Shown here piece by piece: positions 23,919 through 31,634 of a stretch of 32,446 nucleotides of DNA. The first letter of the stretch is position 1. Each line of letters begins with the position of its first letter. Both the position numbers and the translations under genes were made by a program. This DNA is from Burkholderiales bacterium. Lineage in GTDB: Bacteria > Pseudomonadota > Gammaproteobacteria > Burkholderiales > Burkholderiaceae_E. Location of the stretch: contig CANKWX010000043.1 in NCBI GenBank assembly GCA_947487165.1, positions 1 through 32,446 on the forward strand, in the 5' to 3' direction. Under the pieces are notes generated by a model. That model was not told the DNA's origin and did no database searches. It worked only from the letters and a program-made list of their open reading frames with translations.

Positions 23919-26146
23919 ACAGCGCGGCCGCCAGTCCGATGCCGGCAACGCCCAGCGACCCGCGGCGGCTGGTGATCGGCATTGTCGCGATCGCGCTCTG
24001 TCTGCTCTGGGGAGCCCTGTGGTTCGCCACCCAGCAAAGCCGCGCTCAGGACATCAAGCAGGCCGAATTACGCGCCGAAGGCAAAGCAGCAGTGCTCGCC
24101 GAATACTCCCGTACTGTGTTCAATCACCTTGATTCAGTCTTGCTCGAGCTACGCCCGATGCTCGATGCCAACCTGCAGATTTCCGAAGACGAGATCGGGC
24201 GCGAGCGCGCCGGGATGGCCAACTATGCGATGCAGGTCTCGGTCATCGACGCCCGCGGCATGTTGGTCTTCGCGACCCAGGGCACGCAGGCCGTCGACCT
24301 GAGTGAGCGCGAGCAATTCATCTTTCATCGCGAGTTTTTTGCCCGGGATCAGCTCTTCATTACCAAACCGCTCAAGAGCAGGGTCTCAGGCGTCTGGCAG
24401 ATTCACCTGACGCGGCCGATCATCCGGTCGGGCGCCTTTGCAGGGGTGATCCAGGTTTCGGTGCGGCCCGAACTCTTCGAGAACTTTTCAAAGAGCCTGG
24501 CGACCCGAACCGACGACATCATCGCGATGGTGCGGCTCAGCGGCGAAATCATGGCGCGCTATCCGGCCACGGGTACCGCGCTTGGCACGATCGTGACCGG
24601 CAGCCCTCAGCTCGAACCAGGCGCACCCAATACCGGCGTTTACAGGCGCGTCTCACCGATCGACGGAAAGCGACGCATTTATGCGTGGCACACCCTGCCC
24701 GAGTTCGGCATCAGCTGCGTGGCGGCGCGATCCGAAGAAGTGGTCCTCGCGATGTCGGCGGGCGATCGCAAGAAGTGGCTGGCCGCGGCAACGCTGATCA
24801 CTCTGGGCGTGCTCGCGATGCTGCAGCTGCTTCTGAATACCTTGAAGCGCAACCGCGACATGATGGCCGAGCTGAACCGGGCCCGCGAAACCGCCGACGC
24901 GGCCAACCGCGAGAAAAGCCGCTTTCTGGCCAATGTCTCGCATGAGATCCGCACGCCGCTCAACGGGGTGATCGGCATGTCGCAACTGCTGCTTGAGACG
25001 CCGCTCAGCGACGGGCAACACGACTTCGCGGTCAACATCGCCCGCTCGGGCGAGGCGGTGGTGTCGATCGTCAACGACATCCTCGATCTTTCGAAGATCG
25101 AAGCCGGGCATCTCGACCTGGCAAGCGAGTCGTTTTCGATGAGCGAGCTCGTCGATTCGGTCAGCCGCCTGTTCGCCTTTCAGGCCAGGCAAAAGAAGCT
25201 GCACTTCAACATGACCCTGGCACCCGAAGTCAGCCGGAACTTCATCGGCGACCCGCTTCGGATTCGACAGATCCTGACTAATCTGGTCGGCAATGCGGTC
25301 AAGTTCACCGAGCTCGGTGGCGTCGATCTGCGGGTGACACCGACCGTCAATGGGGTGCTCATCGAGGTGATCGACAGCGGCGTGGGCATTCCGGTCGCTG
25401 CGCGCGATCGGATCTTTGCCAGCTTCAGCCAGGTCGACATGTCGCGCGCGCGGCGCTTTGAAGGCACCGGCCTGGGGCTCGCGATCAGCAGGCATCTGGC
25501 CGAAGCCATGGGCGGTTCGATCGGCTTCAATGATCGCGACGACGGCCCCGGGACGGTCTTCTGGGTTCGCCTGCCACTTTCGTCGACCACCGAGGAGCCG
25601 CGGGTCAAGCTCGAATCGATCCGAGTCCCGCAAGCGCCGCAACAGCCCATGGGCAAGGCTCCGCTGAAGCCCTCAGCACCGCAGAGCGCGACCCCACTGA
25701 ACGAACAACTCACAATGCTCGAATTGAACCGACCGCTGCTGCTGCTTGCCGAAGACAATATCGTCAACCAGAAGGTCGCGACCCTGATGCTCGAGCGCAT
25801 GGGCTATCAGATCGAACTGGCCGAAAACGGGGAGATCGCGCATCAGATGGCCGAAAGCCGACGCTATTCGGCGATCCTGATGGATGTGCTGATGCCGGAA
25901 GTTGATGGGCTGGATGCGACGCGTCGCATCAGAGCCGGCTCGGGGCCCAACAAGAACACGCCGATTATTGCGGTGACCGCCAACGCGATGCAGGAAGATC
26001 AGGACGCCTGCATGGCTGCGGGCATGGATGATTTCCTGTCGAAGCCTCTGGTCATGTCGATCCTGTCGGCCTGTATGGCCAAGTGGGTGCCGCAAGACGC
26101 ATCCGACGCGTCTGTGGCTCAGGCCGGGCGTCTCAATCCGCCGTAA
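23915..26146 (+). CDS. Membrane-bound hybrid sensor histidine kinase with periplasmic PDC/CACHE-like sensor
   Basis: 743 residues from a TTG that overlaps the hydrolase stop; ATG 23939 is a plausible later start. First helix about 19-38; periplasmic domain about 42-285 with the PDC-like pattern ([14 protein letters not shown] 108-121, then [11 protein letters not shown] and ISKPL-like FITKPL 148-153, ending GVYRR...[11 protein letters not shown]); second helix about 288-308. Then HisKA with His343 ([11 protein letters not shown]), HATPase with N-box NLVGNAVKF (456-464), DSGVGIP and [10 protein letters not shown] (516-525), a Pro/Gln-rich linker and a receiver with phospho-Asp657 ([11 protein letters not shown]) and Lys710 (SKP). 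No Hpt domain or DNA-binding partner is nearby, so the output is unknown. Its 3' end overlaps the SDR gene tail by 28 bases. Confidence 0.93.
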   Translation: MNSAAASPMPATPSDPRRLVIGIVAIALCLLWGALWFATQQSRAQDIKQAELRAEGKAAVLAEYSRTVFNHLDSVLLELRPMLDANLQISEDEIGRERAGMANYAMQVSVIDARGMLVFATQGTQAVDLSEREQFIFHREFFARDQLFITKPLKSRVSGVWQIHLTRPIIRSGAFAGVIQVSVRPELFENFSKSLATRTDDIIAMVRLSGEIMARYPATGTALGTIVTGSPQLEPGAPNTGVYRRVSPIDGKRRIYAWHTLPEFGISCVAARSEEVVLAMSAGDRKKWLAAATLITLGVLAMLQLLLNTLKRNRDMMAELNRARETADAANREKSRFLANVSHEIRTPLNGVIGMSQLLLETPLSDGQHDFAVNIARSGEAVVSIVNDILDLSKIEAGHLDLASESFSMSELVDSVSRLFAFQARQKKLHFNMTLAPEVSRNFIGDPLRIRQILTNLVGNAVKFTELGGVDLRVTPTVNGVLIEVIDSGVGIPVAARDRIFASFSQVDMSRARRFEGTGLGLAISRHLAEAMGGSIGFNDRDDGPGTVFWVRLPLSSTTEEPRVKLESIRVPQAPQQPMGKAPLKPSAPQSATPLNEQLTMLELNRPLLLLAEDNIVNQKVATLMLERMGYQIELAENGEIAHQMAESRRYSAILMDVLMPEVDGLDATRRIRAGSGPNKNTPIIAVTANAMQEDQDACMAAGMDDFLSKPLVMSILSACMAKWVPQDASDASVAQAGRLNPP

Positions 26147-26940
26147 CCCGCCCAGGGCGTGGCCACCAGATAGCCGCCGTCGACCGGCAGATTGACGCCG
26201 GTGATGGCACTGGCCTGATCGCCCGCGAGAAAGGCCACCGCGGCGGCGATCTCGTCGGCCCGCACCAGTCGGCCGATCGCACTCGACCCGATCATCAGGG
26301 ATTCGTCGAGCGTGGCGAGCGCCATGCCCTTCTTGAGCGCCGGCGTGAGCGTGAAGCCCGGCGAGACGGTGTTGACCCGCACGCCCTTCAGACCCCATTC
26401 GGCCGCAAGGCTCTCGCCGATGCTGATCACACCAGCTTTGGCCGGACCATAGGCATGCAGCGGCCCCGATCGCATGCCGGCGACCGAGGCGATGTTGACG
26501 ATCGCGCCACGGCCGCGCGCAGCCATCGGTACACCAAAGGCCGCGCACGAAACATAGGTGCCGCGCAGGTCGATACGGGCGACGATGTCCCACTCCTTGA
26601 GCGTGAGCGCTTCGGGCGGCAGGGTGCGCTGCAAGACGCCGGCACAGTTGACCAGCACCTGCACCGGGCCGATCCTGTCCTCGACTTCACGGGCAGCGGC
26701 TGCCACCGAGGCCTCATCGCCGAGGTCGATGGCGATGGCTTCGACCGATGCGCCGGGCAGACACGAGAGCTCAACGGCGAGTGCCTGCGCGCCGACCAGA
26801 TTGCGGTCGGCAATCACGACGCGGTCACCGTCTTGCACGAAACGACGCACGCAGGCCTCGCCGATACCGCTTGCACCGCCGGTGACCACGACGATGCGCG
26901 CTGTTGTGGGCGGCACGGTCGAACTCAGCGCGGTCGTCAT
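26119..26940 (-). CDS. SDR-family NAD(P)-dependent oxidoreductase
   Basis: 273 residues, typical of classical short-chain dehydrogenases. Cofactor motif TGGASGIG (20-27), Asp45 after the second beta strand (VIADRN), which favours NAD(H), VNCAG (98-102), catalytic Ser152 (NIASVAG), Tyr164 and Lys168 (YGPAK), and the late [12 protein letters not shown] and VDGGY segments. It interconverts a secondary alcohol and a ketone, or reduces a carbonyl; the substrate is unknown. It is the third gene of a minus-strand operon, 14 bases after the SsuD-like monooxygenase, which suggests it oxidises a product of that enzyme. The tail overlaps the kinase gene on the other strand. Confidence 0.92.
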   Translation of the reverse strand: MTTALSSTVPPTTARIVVVTGGASGIGEACVRRFVQDGDRVVIADRNLVGAQALAVELSCLPGASVEAIAIDLGDEASVAAAAREVEDRIGPVQVLVNCAGVLQRTLPPEALTLKEWDIVARIDLRGTYVSCAAFGVPMAARGRGAIVNIASVAGMRSGPLHAYGPAKAGVISIGESLAAEWGLKGVRVNTVSPGFTLTPALKKGMALATLDESLMIGSSAIGRLVRADEIAAAVAFLAGDQASAITGVNLPVDGGYLVATPWAGYGGLRRPA

Positions 26941-26954
26941 CGTCGCTGCGATGC

Positions 26955-28040
26955 TCAGAACGGCATGCGCCCGGGATTGCGGGCAGCCAGCAATGGCCGC
27001 ACCATGCGCGCAAAACGCTCGGCCTCTTCATCGTGCAGATAGCCCGACAGGCAAAAGGAATGGCAACCGATGTCGATGAACTGCTGCAGGGTGTCGGCGC
27101 ACTGCTGCGGATTGCCGACCACCACGATGCCCGCGCCGGGGCGCACACGGGTGATGCCGGTCCAGAGGTGCGGGGCGATCAGTTCACCGTGCGTGCGGGC
27201 CAATTCCTGGACGCGCTGGTTGGCAGCCGAACTGGCGTAATGACGGCGGATGAAGTCGGTCTGCGATTCGGTGACGCCGGCGATCAGGGCCTGCGCCGCC
27301 GCCCAGGCCTGGTCCTCGGTCTCGCGGCAGATGATCTGCAGGCGCATGCCGAAGCCCAGCGCCTCCTCGCGGCCATGACCCGCAGCCATCTCGCGCAGCG
27401 TCAACATGTTGGCGGCAATGGTGTCGACGGTATCGCCCCAGAACAGGTGCACATCGGCATGCCGGGCCGAGACCTCCCAGGCCTCGCGCGAGCCGCCGCC
27501 AAGATAGAAACGCGGCTGATGCTCGGGACGCGGCGCCACGCGTGCACCCTTGAGCACATGAAAGCGCCCCTCGAAGTGCACCGGCGCAGCACCGCTCCAG
27601 AGCGCCTTCATGATGGAGACGTCCTCGTCCATCTGCGCGTAGCGGTCTTCCTTGGCCAGCCGGATGCCGTCCTGCAGGGCTTCGTCATCGCTTTGGCCGG
27701 CGATCAGATTGACCGCCACACGCCCGCCCGAGAGCTGGTCCATCGCACCGATCATGCGGGCGAGCAGCACCGGATTGACATAGCCCGGGCGGGCTGCGAC
27801 CAGCATTTTGATCTTGCTGGTGCGGGCCAGCACCATCGCCGAACTGATGTAGGCATCCCAGCAGCTTGAGGCCACCGGCACCAGCAGATACTCAAAGCCT
27901 GCTGTCTCGGCGGCCCTGGCGATTTTCTCGAAGAGGTCCATCGAGGGCGGCACCGTTCCGTCGCGACTGCCATAGGTGATGGTGTCGCCGGCGGTGGGTA
28001 AAAACCACCCGAATTCGAGTTGTCGCAGACTCATCGTCAT
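26955..28040 (-). CDS. SsuD-like FMNH2-dependent LLM-class monooxygenase
   Basis: 361 residues, close to the SsuD length of about 380. Family blocks: FGWFLPTAGDT (10-20), VPVASSCWDAYISS (55-68, compare PTGRSCEDAW in SsuD), VAARPGYVNPVLLARM, SGGRVAVNLIAGQSDDE, RFYLGGGSREAWEVSARHADVHLFWGD-type segment, IICRETEDQAWAAA and a late HSFCLSGYLHDEEAERF. SsuD uses reduced flavin and oxygen to release sulfite from alkanesulfonates. Members of this subfamily also act on other sulfur or nitrogen compounds, so alkanesulfonates are only one possibility. No flavin reductase (SsuE) is adjacent. It starts two bases after the Bug receptor stop; a Met two codons later is an alternative. Confidence 0.9.
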   Translation of the reverse strand: MTMSLRQLEFGWFLPTAGDTITYGSRDGTVPPSMDLFEKIARAAETAGFEYLLVPVASSCWDAYISSAMVLARTSKIKMLVAARPGYVNPVLLARMIGAMDQLSGGRVAVNLIAGQSDDEALQDGIRLAKEDRYAQMDEDVSIMKALWSGAAPVHFEGRFHVLKGARVAPRPEHQPRFYLGGGSREAWEVSARHADVHLFWGDTVDTIAANMLTLREMAAGHGREEALGFGMRLQIICRETEDQAWAAAQALIAGVTESQTDFIRRHYASSAANQRVQELARTHGELIAPHLWTGITRVRPGAGIVVVGNPQQCADTLQQFIDIGCHSFCLSGYLHDEEAERFARMVRPLLAARNPGRMPF

Positions 28041-28042
28041 GG

Positions 28043-29020
28043 TCAGTCGACCTGAGCGCCCGACGCCTTGACCACCGGTCCCCAGCGCTTGAGCTCTTCC
28101 TGGATCATCGCGCCCATCTGCTCGGGGCTGCCGCCGACGATGTCATAGCCCAGCTCGTTCATGCGCTTGATGAAATCAGGCGATTTGGTGGCTTTCTGCC
28201 CTTCGGCATTGATCCTGGCGATGATCTCTTTCGGCGTGCCGGCGGGCGCCACGATGCCGAACCAGGCGGTGGAGATATAGCCCGGGAATCCGGCCTCGAT
28301 CATGGTGGGCAGCTCCGGCAGCGAGCTCGATCGGGTCGGGCCGGTGGTGGCAAGGGGTTTGAGCTTGCCCGAGCGGATAAAGGTGATCGCCGACGGAATG
28401 TTGTCGAACATGATGCTCACCTGCCCGCCCATCAGATCGGTGAGCGCCGGGCTGCTGCCCTTGTAGGGCACATGCGCGATGTCGAGGTTGAGCATCGACT
28501 TGAACATCTCGCCCGACAGGTGAATGGTCGAGCCGCTGCCGCTCGAGGCATAAGTGAACTTGCCGGGCGATGCCTTGATGAGGGCCACCAGTTCGCTCAC
28601 CGAGTTGGCCTTGATCGAGGGGTTCATGACCAGGACGTTGGCAAACGACCCAAGCACGATGACCGGGGCGAGGTCCTTGTTCGGGTCGTAGGGGAGCTTG
28701 GTGTAGAGAAAGGGCGTGATGCCGTGCAGGCTGCTGGGCGACACCAGCAGGGTGTAGCCGTCGGGGGCCGAGCGGGCGACCTGCTCGGCGCCGAGGTTGC
28801 CACCGGCGCCCGGGCGGTTCTCGATGATCACCTGCTGGCCCATGGTCTTGGTGAGCTCTGCGGCGGCTGCCCGACCGATGATGTCGGTCGCGCCACCCGG
28901 CGCATAAGGCACGATCAGGCGGATGGGTTTGTTGGGATAGCCCTGTGCATGCGAAGTGCCGGGCACAAACGCGGCGAACAGGGAGGCCATGGCCATCGAC
29001 AAAAAAGTAGCGCGTTTCAT
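28043..29020 (-). CDS. Bug-type tripartite tricarboxylate transporter substrate-binding receptor
   Basis: 325 residues from ATG 29020, which has AAGGAG eight bases upstream and opens a signal peptide (MKRATFLSMAMASLFAAF, cleavage near SHAQG). The open frame reaches 29077 but without a leader. Family blocks: YPNKPIRLIVPYAPGGATDIIGR, VIIENRPGAGGNLGAEQVARS, LAPVIVLGSF, YASSGSGSTIHLSGEMF, DIAHVPYKGSSPALTDLMGGQVS and LPELPTMIEAGFPGY (each seen in order). Bug receptors bind organic acids or amides in the periplasm. No TctA/TctB membrane genes are nearby, as is usual for the expanded Bug families of Burkholderiales. First gene of a three-gene operon; its ligand probably feeds the monooxygenase and SDR. 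Confidence 0.93.
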   Translation of the reverse strand: MKRATFLSMAMASLFAAFVPGTSHAQGYPNKPIRLIVPYAPGGATDIIGRAAAAELTKTMGQQVIIENRPGAGGNLGAEQVARSAPDGYTLLVSPSSLHGITPFLYTKLPYDPNKDLAPVIVLGSFANVLVMNPSIKANSVSELVALIKASPGKFTYASSGSGSTIHLSGEMFKSMLNLDIAHVPYKGSSPALTDLMGGQVSIMFDNIPSAITFIRSGKLKPLATTGPTRSSSLPELPTMIEAGFPGYISTAWFGIVAPAGTPKEIIARINAEGQKATKSPDFIKRMNELGYDIVGGSPEQMGAMIQEELKRWGPVVKASGAQVD

Positions 29021-29028
29021 CAGAAAAT

Positions 29029-29034
29029 CTCCTT
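29029..29034 (-). promoter_or_regulatory. Ribosome binding site of the Bug receptor gene
   Basis: The minus strand reads AAGGAG, eight bases before ATG 29020. It decides this start over the longer open frame beginning at 29077. Confidence 0.75.
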
Positions 29035-29152
29035 GTTGTCCCGCCAATGGTAGTCGAAGCGGCAGGATTCGGATCAATCACTTGAACCGGACCAGCCCAA
29101 TAGGGCAGGCTCGGGGTTCATTCGTTCAACAGCACCCATCGACAACCCCATC

Positions 29153-29157
29153 GGGAG
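29153..29157 (+). promoter_or_regulatory. Ribosome binding site of the DUF2252 gene
   Basis: GGGAG seven bases before ATG 29165, which is the first Met of the open frame. Confidence 0.6.
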
Positions 29158-29164
29158 ATGTGCC

Positions 29165-30652
29165 ATGTCAGAGCCTGCCCGCCCCACTGCTTTCCCAACG
29201 ACAGCCGCCGATCCGGGACTGCTGCAGCCGCAGCGCATCCGCACGCTCGGACTCGATAGACCGACGCTGGCGCCGGCCGATCGCGAACAGCTCGGGCGCG
29301 CGCGTCGCGAGGCCGCGCCCCGCGCATCGATCGGCGACTGGACGCCACCTGCCGACCGGCAAGATCCGGTCGCGCGTCTGATGGCCGGCAACGCCGGGCG
29401 CGATCCGGCGCTCGTGCCCCTGCGGATGTCGCGCATGGCGGTCTCGCCATTCACCTTTTTGCGCGGATCGGCCTCGGTGATGGCCGCCGACCTCGCCACC
29501 CTGCCCACGAGCGGGCTGGACGTGATGCTCGACGGCGATGCGCACATGAACAACTTCGGCATCTTCGGCACACCCGATGCGCAGGTCGTGGTCGATCTGA
29601 ACGATTTCGATGAGGTGCTGATCGGCCCCTGGGAGTGGGACCTCAAACGGCTCACCGCGAGCATCGAAGTGGCCGGACGCGAGATCGGCCTGGACGCTGC
29701 GCAGCGATCGCACTCGGTGCGCGGCGCGGTGGCCGGCTATCGGACCATGATGCATCGCAGCGCGGCCATGCCGGTGCTCACGCTGTGGCAGCGCCGGACC
29801 ACGGTTGCCGAGCTGGTGGCAGACGTGCCACCGGAATGGGCTCCGGATGCGAAGGTGGATGGACTGCTCGGGCGGGCCGAAGAAAAAGCCCGGCAATCGG
29901 ACAATGCGGCGCTTTTGCAGCGCATGACCCGCCACGACGAGATCGAGGGGCGACGCTTCATCGATGAGCCGCCGGTGCTCACTCGCCCGGACGCTGCCAC
30001 CCGCGAGCGCATCGCGAAAGGCCTGCACGACTATCTCGAGACCCTGTCGCCGGAGCGTCGCTTCATGCTGCAGCGCTATGCGGTGGCTGATGTGGCCCAT
30101 CGGGTGGTGGGCGTGGGCAGCGTGGGTCTGCGGGCCTGGTGCGTAATGCTGTTTGGCAATGACCGCGACGATCCGCTCTTTTTGCAGGTCAAGCAGGCCG
30201 CGCCCGCGGTGCACGCCCCCTATGTGGCCAGGCAGCCGCACGATCTCGGCTCGCATGAAGGCCGGCGGGTGGTCTATGGCCAGCGGCTGATGCAGGCACT
30301 CGGCGATCCGCTGCTGGGCTGGACCACGATCGACGGGCTGCCCTATTACGTGCGACAGATGCGCAATCTCAAAGGGTCGATCGCGCCCGACAAACTGTCA
30401 CCGCCGACCTTTTCTGCCTTTTGCTGGAGCTATGGCGGACTGCTGGCGCGTGCCCATGCGCGCACCGGCGATGCGGCCGCCATTGCCGGTTATTGCGGCG
30501 CCGAGACAGGGCAGCAGCTCGACGAGGCGCTGCTGCGCTGGTCGATCAGCTATGCCGACCAGACCGAGGCCGACCATGCGCAACTGGTGGCGGCCATTGC
30601 CAGGGGCGAGGTGCCCTCGGTGCCGGCGGCGCAGACCGCATCGGAGGAGTAA
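29165..30652 (+). CDS. DUF2252 family protein with kinase-like motifs
   Basis: 495 residues, usual for DUF2252, a family without an established function as far as I know. Conserved blocks in order: SPFTFLRGSA (94-103), DGDAHMNNFG (123-132), VDLNDFDE (143-150), PWEWDLKRL (155-163), VGVGSVGLR (315-323), DDPLFLQVKQA (335-345), YYVRQMRNLKGS (394-405) and ARAHARTGD (428-436). GDxHxxN followed by DFD resembles the catalytic loop and metal-binding Asp of aminoglycoside-phosphotransferase/choline-kinase-type enzymes. The later glycine-rich GVGSVG and the Lys in QVKQA resemble the nucleotide loop and lysine of an N-lobe, which would make the order circularly permuted. That is my inference. No signal peptide or membrane helix. 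It is divergent from the Bug operon and 44 bases upstream of the MaoC pair, with no visible functional link to either. Confidence 0.88.
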   Translation: MSEPARPTAFPTTAADPGLLQPQRIRTLGLDRPTLAPADREQLGRARREAAPRASIGDWTPPADRQDPVARLMAGNAGRDPALVPLRMSRMAVSPFTFLRGSASVMAADLATLPTSGLDVMLDGDAHMNNFGIFGTPDAQVVVDLNDFDEVLIGPWEWDLKRLTASIEVAGREIGLDAAQRSHSVRGAVAGYRTMMHRSAAMPVLTLWQRRTTVAELVADVPPEWAPDAKVDGLLGRAEEKARQSDNAALLQRMTRHDEIEGRRFIDEPPVLTRPDAATRERIAKGLHDYLETLSPERRFMLQRYAVADVAHRVVGVGSVGLRAWCVMLFGNDRDDPLFLQVKQAAPAVHAPYVARQPHDLGSHEGRRVVYGQRLMQALGDPLLGWTTIDGLPYYVRQMRNLKGSIAPDKLSPPTFSAFCWSYGGLLARAHARTGDAAAIAGYCGAETGQQLDEALLRWSISYADQTEADHAQLVAAIARGEVPSVPAAQTASEE

Positions 30653-30683
30653 GGTCTGCAACGCGAACATCAACAACCAATTC

Positions 30684-30689
30684 GGGGAG
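30684..30689 (+). promoter_or_regulatory. Ribosome binding site selecting a GTG start for the first MaoC-like gene
   Basis: GGGGAG lies seven bases before GTG 30697. The in-frame region upstream to 30421 lies inside the DUF2252 gene, so this site fixes the start. Confidence 0.65.
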
Positions 30690-30696
30690 ACACAGA

Positions 30697-31179
30697 GTGA
30701 GCACCTCATCGACGCAGACATTTGAAACCGATTTCTGGAAAGACGAACAGCTGCGAAAGGTCTGGGACCAGATCATCCCGGGCGAGCCGCGCAAGACCAT
30801 TCCTTATCTGCTGACGCTTGAGGCGATCCAGAAATACTGCCGGGTGGTGGGCGACCTGCATCCGCTTTATTTCGATGAGGCTTATGCTAAGACCACCCCC
30901 TACAAGGGCCTGATCGCGCCACCTGCTATTCACATCCTGCTGATGTTCGCCTGCACGCCGGCCGACGACTGGATGCGCAGCCCCGGTACGGTCAATGCCG
31001 GCCAGTCGTGGAGCTACAACCTGCCGGCGCGCCCGGGCGACACCATCCGCCTGGAGGCTCGTGCGCTCGACAAGTTCATCCGCAAGGACCGCCTCTTCGT
31101 GGTCCACGACAACGTGTTTTTCAACCAGCACAACCAGGTGATCTGCTCGGGCCGCGGCCAGACGATCCGCCCGGCCTGA
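30697..31179 (+). CDS. MaoC-like (FAS1-type N-terminal) dehydratase subunit, catalytic His apparently missing
   Basis: 160 residues from GTG 30697. It is a single hot-dog fold of the MaoC/FAS1 dehydratase kind: VWDQIIPGEPRKTIPYLLTLEAI, KYCRVVGDLHPLYFDEAYAK (47-65), GLIAPPAIHI (71-80), then PARPGDTIRLEARALDKFIRKDR and QVICSGRGQTI (each as separate stretches). In the R-hydratase signature GDxNPLH the Asp is kept (Asp53), but Asn and the catalytic His are replaced (LHPLY). That is usual for the non-catalytic partner of a two-subunit dehydratase. The catalytic partner is probably the next gene, 17 bases downstream. Together they would hydrate or dehydrate an enoyl-thioester. Substrate unknown. 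Confidence 0.87.
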   Translation: MSTSSTQTFETDFWKDEQLRKVWDQIIPGEPRKTIPYLLTLEAIQKYCRVVGDLHPLYFDEAYAKTTPYKGLIAPPAIHILLMFACTPADDWMRSPGTVNAGQSWSYNLPARPGDTIRLEARALDKFIRKDRLFVVHDNVFFNQHNQVICSGRGQTIRPA

Positions 31180-31196
31180 GACCCGAGGACGTAACC

Positions 31197-31634
31197 ATGA
31201 GCCATCCCTTTGACACCATCGAGGTCGGCACCCGCATCGACGGCGTGCCCTTTTCACCAACCCGCGAATCGATCCGCGAATTCTGCGAGGCCTCGCTCGA
31301 CTTCAATCCGCTGCACCTCGACGACGAGTACATGAAAGGCAGCTTCGGCAAGACCCAGTTCGGCGGGATCATCATGCACGGCATGAACAATTTCGGTGTG
31401 ATCAGCAAGACCCTCACCGACTGGCTGTATCCGCTGGGCGGCGTGCATCGCCGGCTCGAGACGCGCTGGAAAGCACCGGTCAAACCCGGCGACACCATCA
31501 CCGCGCATGCGGTGGTCACCGCCCGCAAAGCCACCGGCCAGAGCCGCTGGCTCACGCTCGATGTGGGCGTGCGCAATCAGCGCGACGAGCTGGTGGCGCA
31601 GGGCGAGGCGATGGTCGAGTTTCCGGTGACATGA
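31197..31634 (+). CDS. MaoC-like R-specific hydratase, catalytic subunit
   Basis: 145 residues from ATG 31197, a single hot-dog domain. The hydratase-2 signature is intact: SLDFNPLHLDDEYMKGS (33-49) with Asp35 and His40 as the likely catalytic pair, followed by GGIIMHGM (56-63). Later conserved pieces are RRLETRWKAPVKPGDT and the terminal GEAMVEFPV. It would add water to a trans-2-enoyl-thioester, or remove it, as a heterodimer with the product of 30697-31179. The stop overlaps the monooxygenase start (ATGA), implying coupled translation and a shared pathway, probably breakdown of an aromatic or branched acid. Confidence 0.9.
   Translation: MSHPFDTIEVGTRIDGVPFSPTRESIREFCEASLDFNPLHLDDEYMKGSFGKTQFGGIIMHGMNNFGVISKTLTDWLYPLGGVHRRLETRWKAPVKPGDTITAHAVVTARKATGQSRWLTLDVGVRNQRDELVAQGEAMVEFPVT

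Noticed and set aside
24653-25642. 329-codon minus-strand open frame
   Set aside because: Antisense shadow of the hybrid kinase, His/Asp/Arg-rich, without motifs.
29168-30256. 362-codon minus-strand open frame
   Set aside because: Antisense shadow of the DUF2252 gene, whose own protein matches conserved family blocks from end to end.
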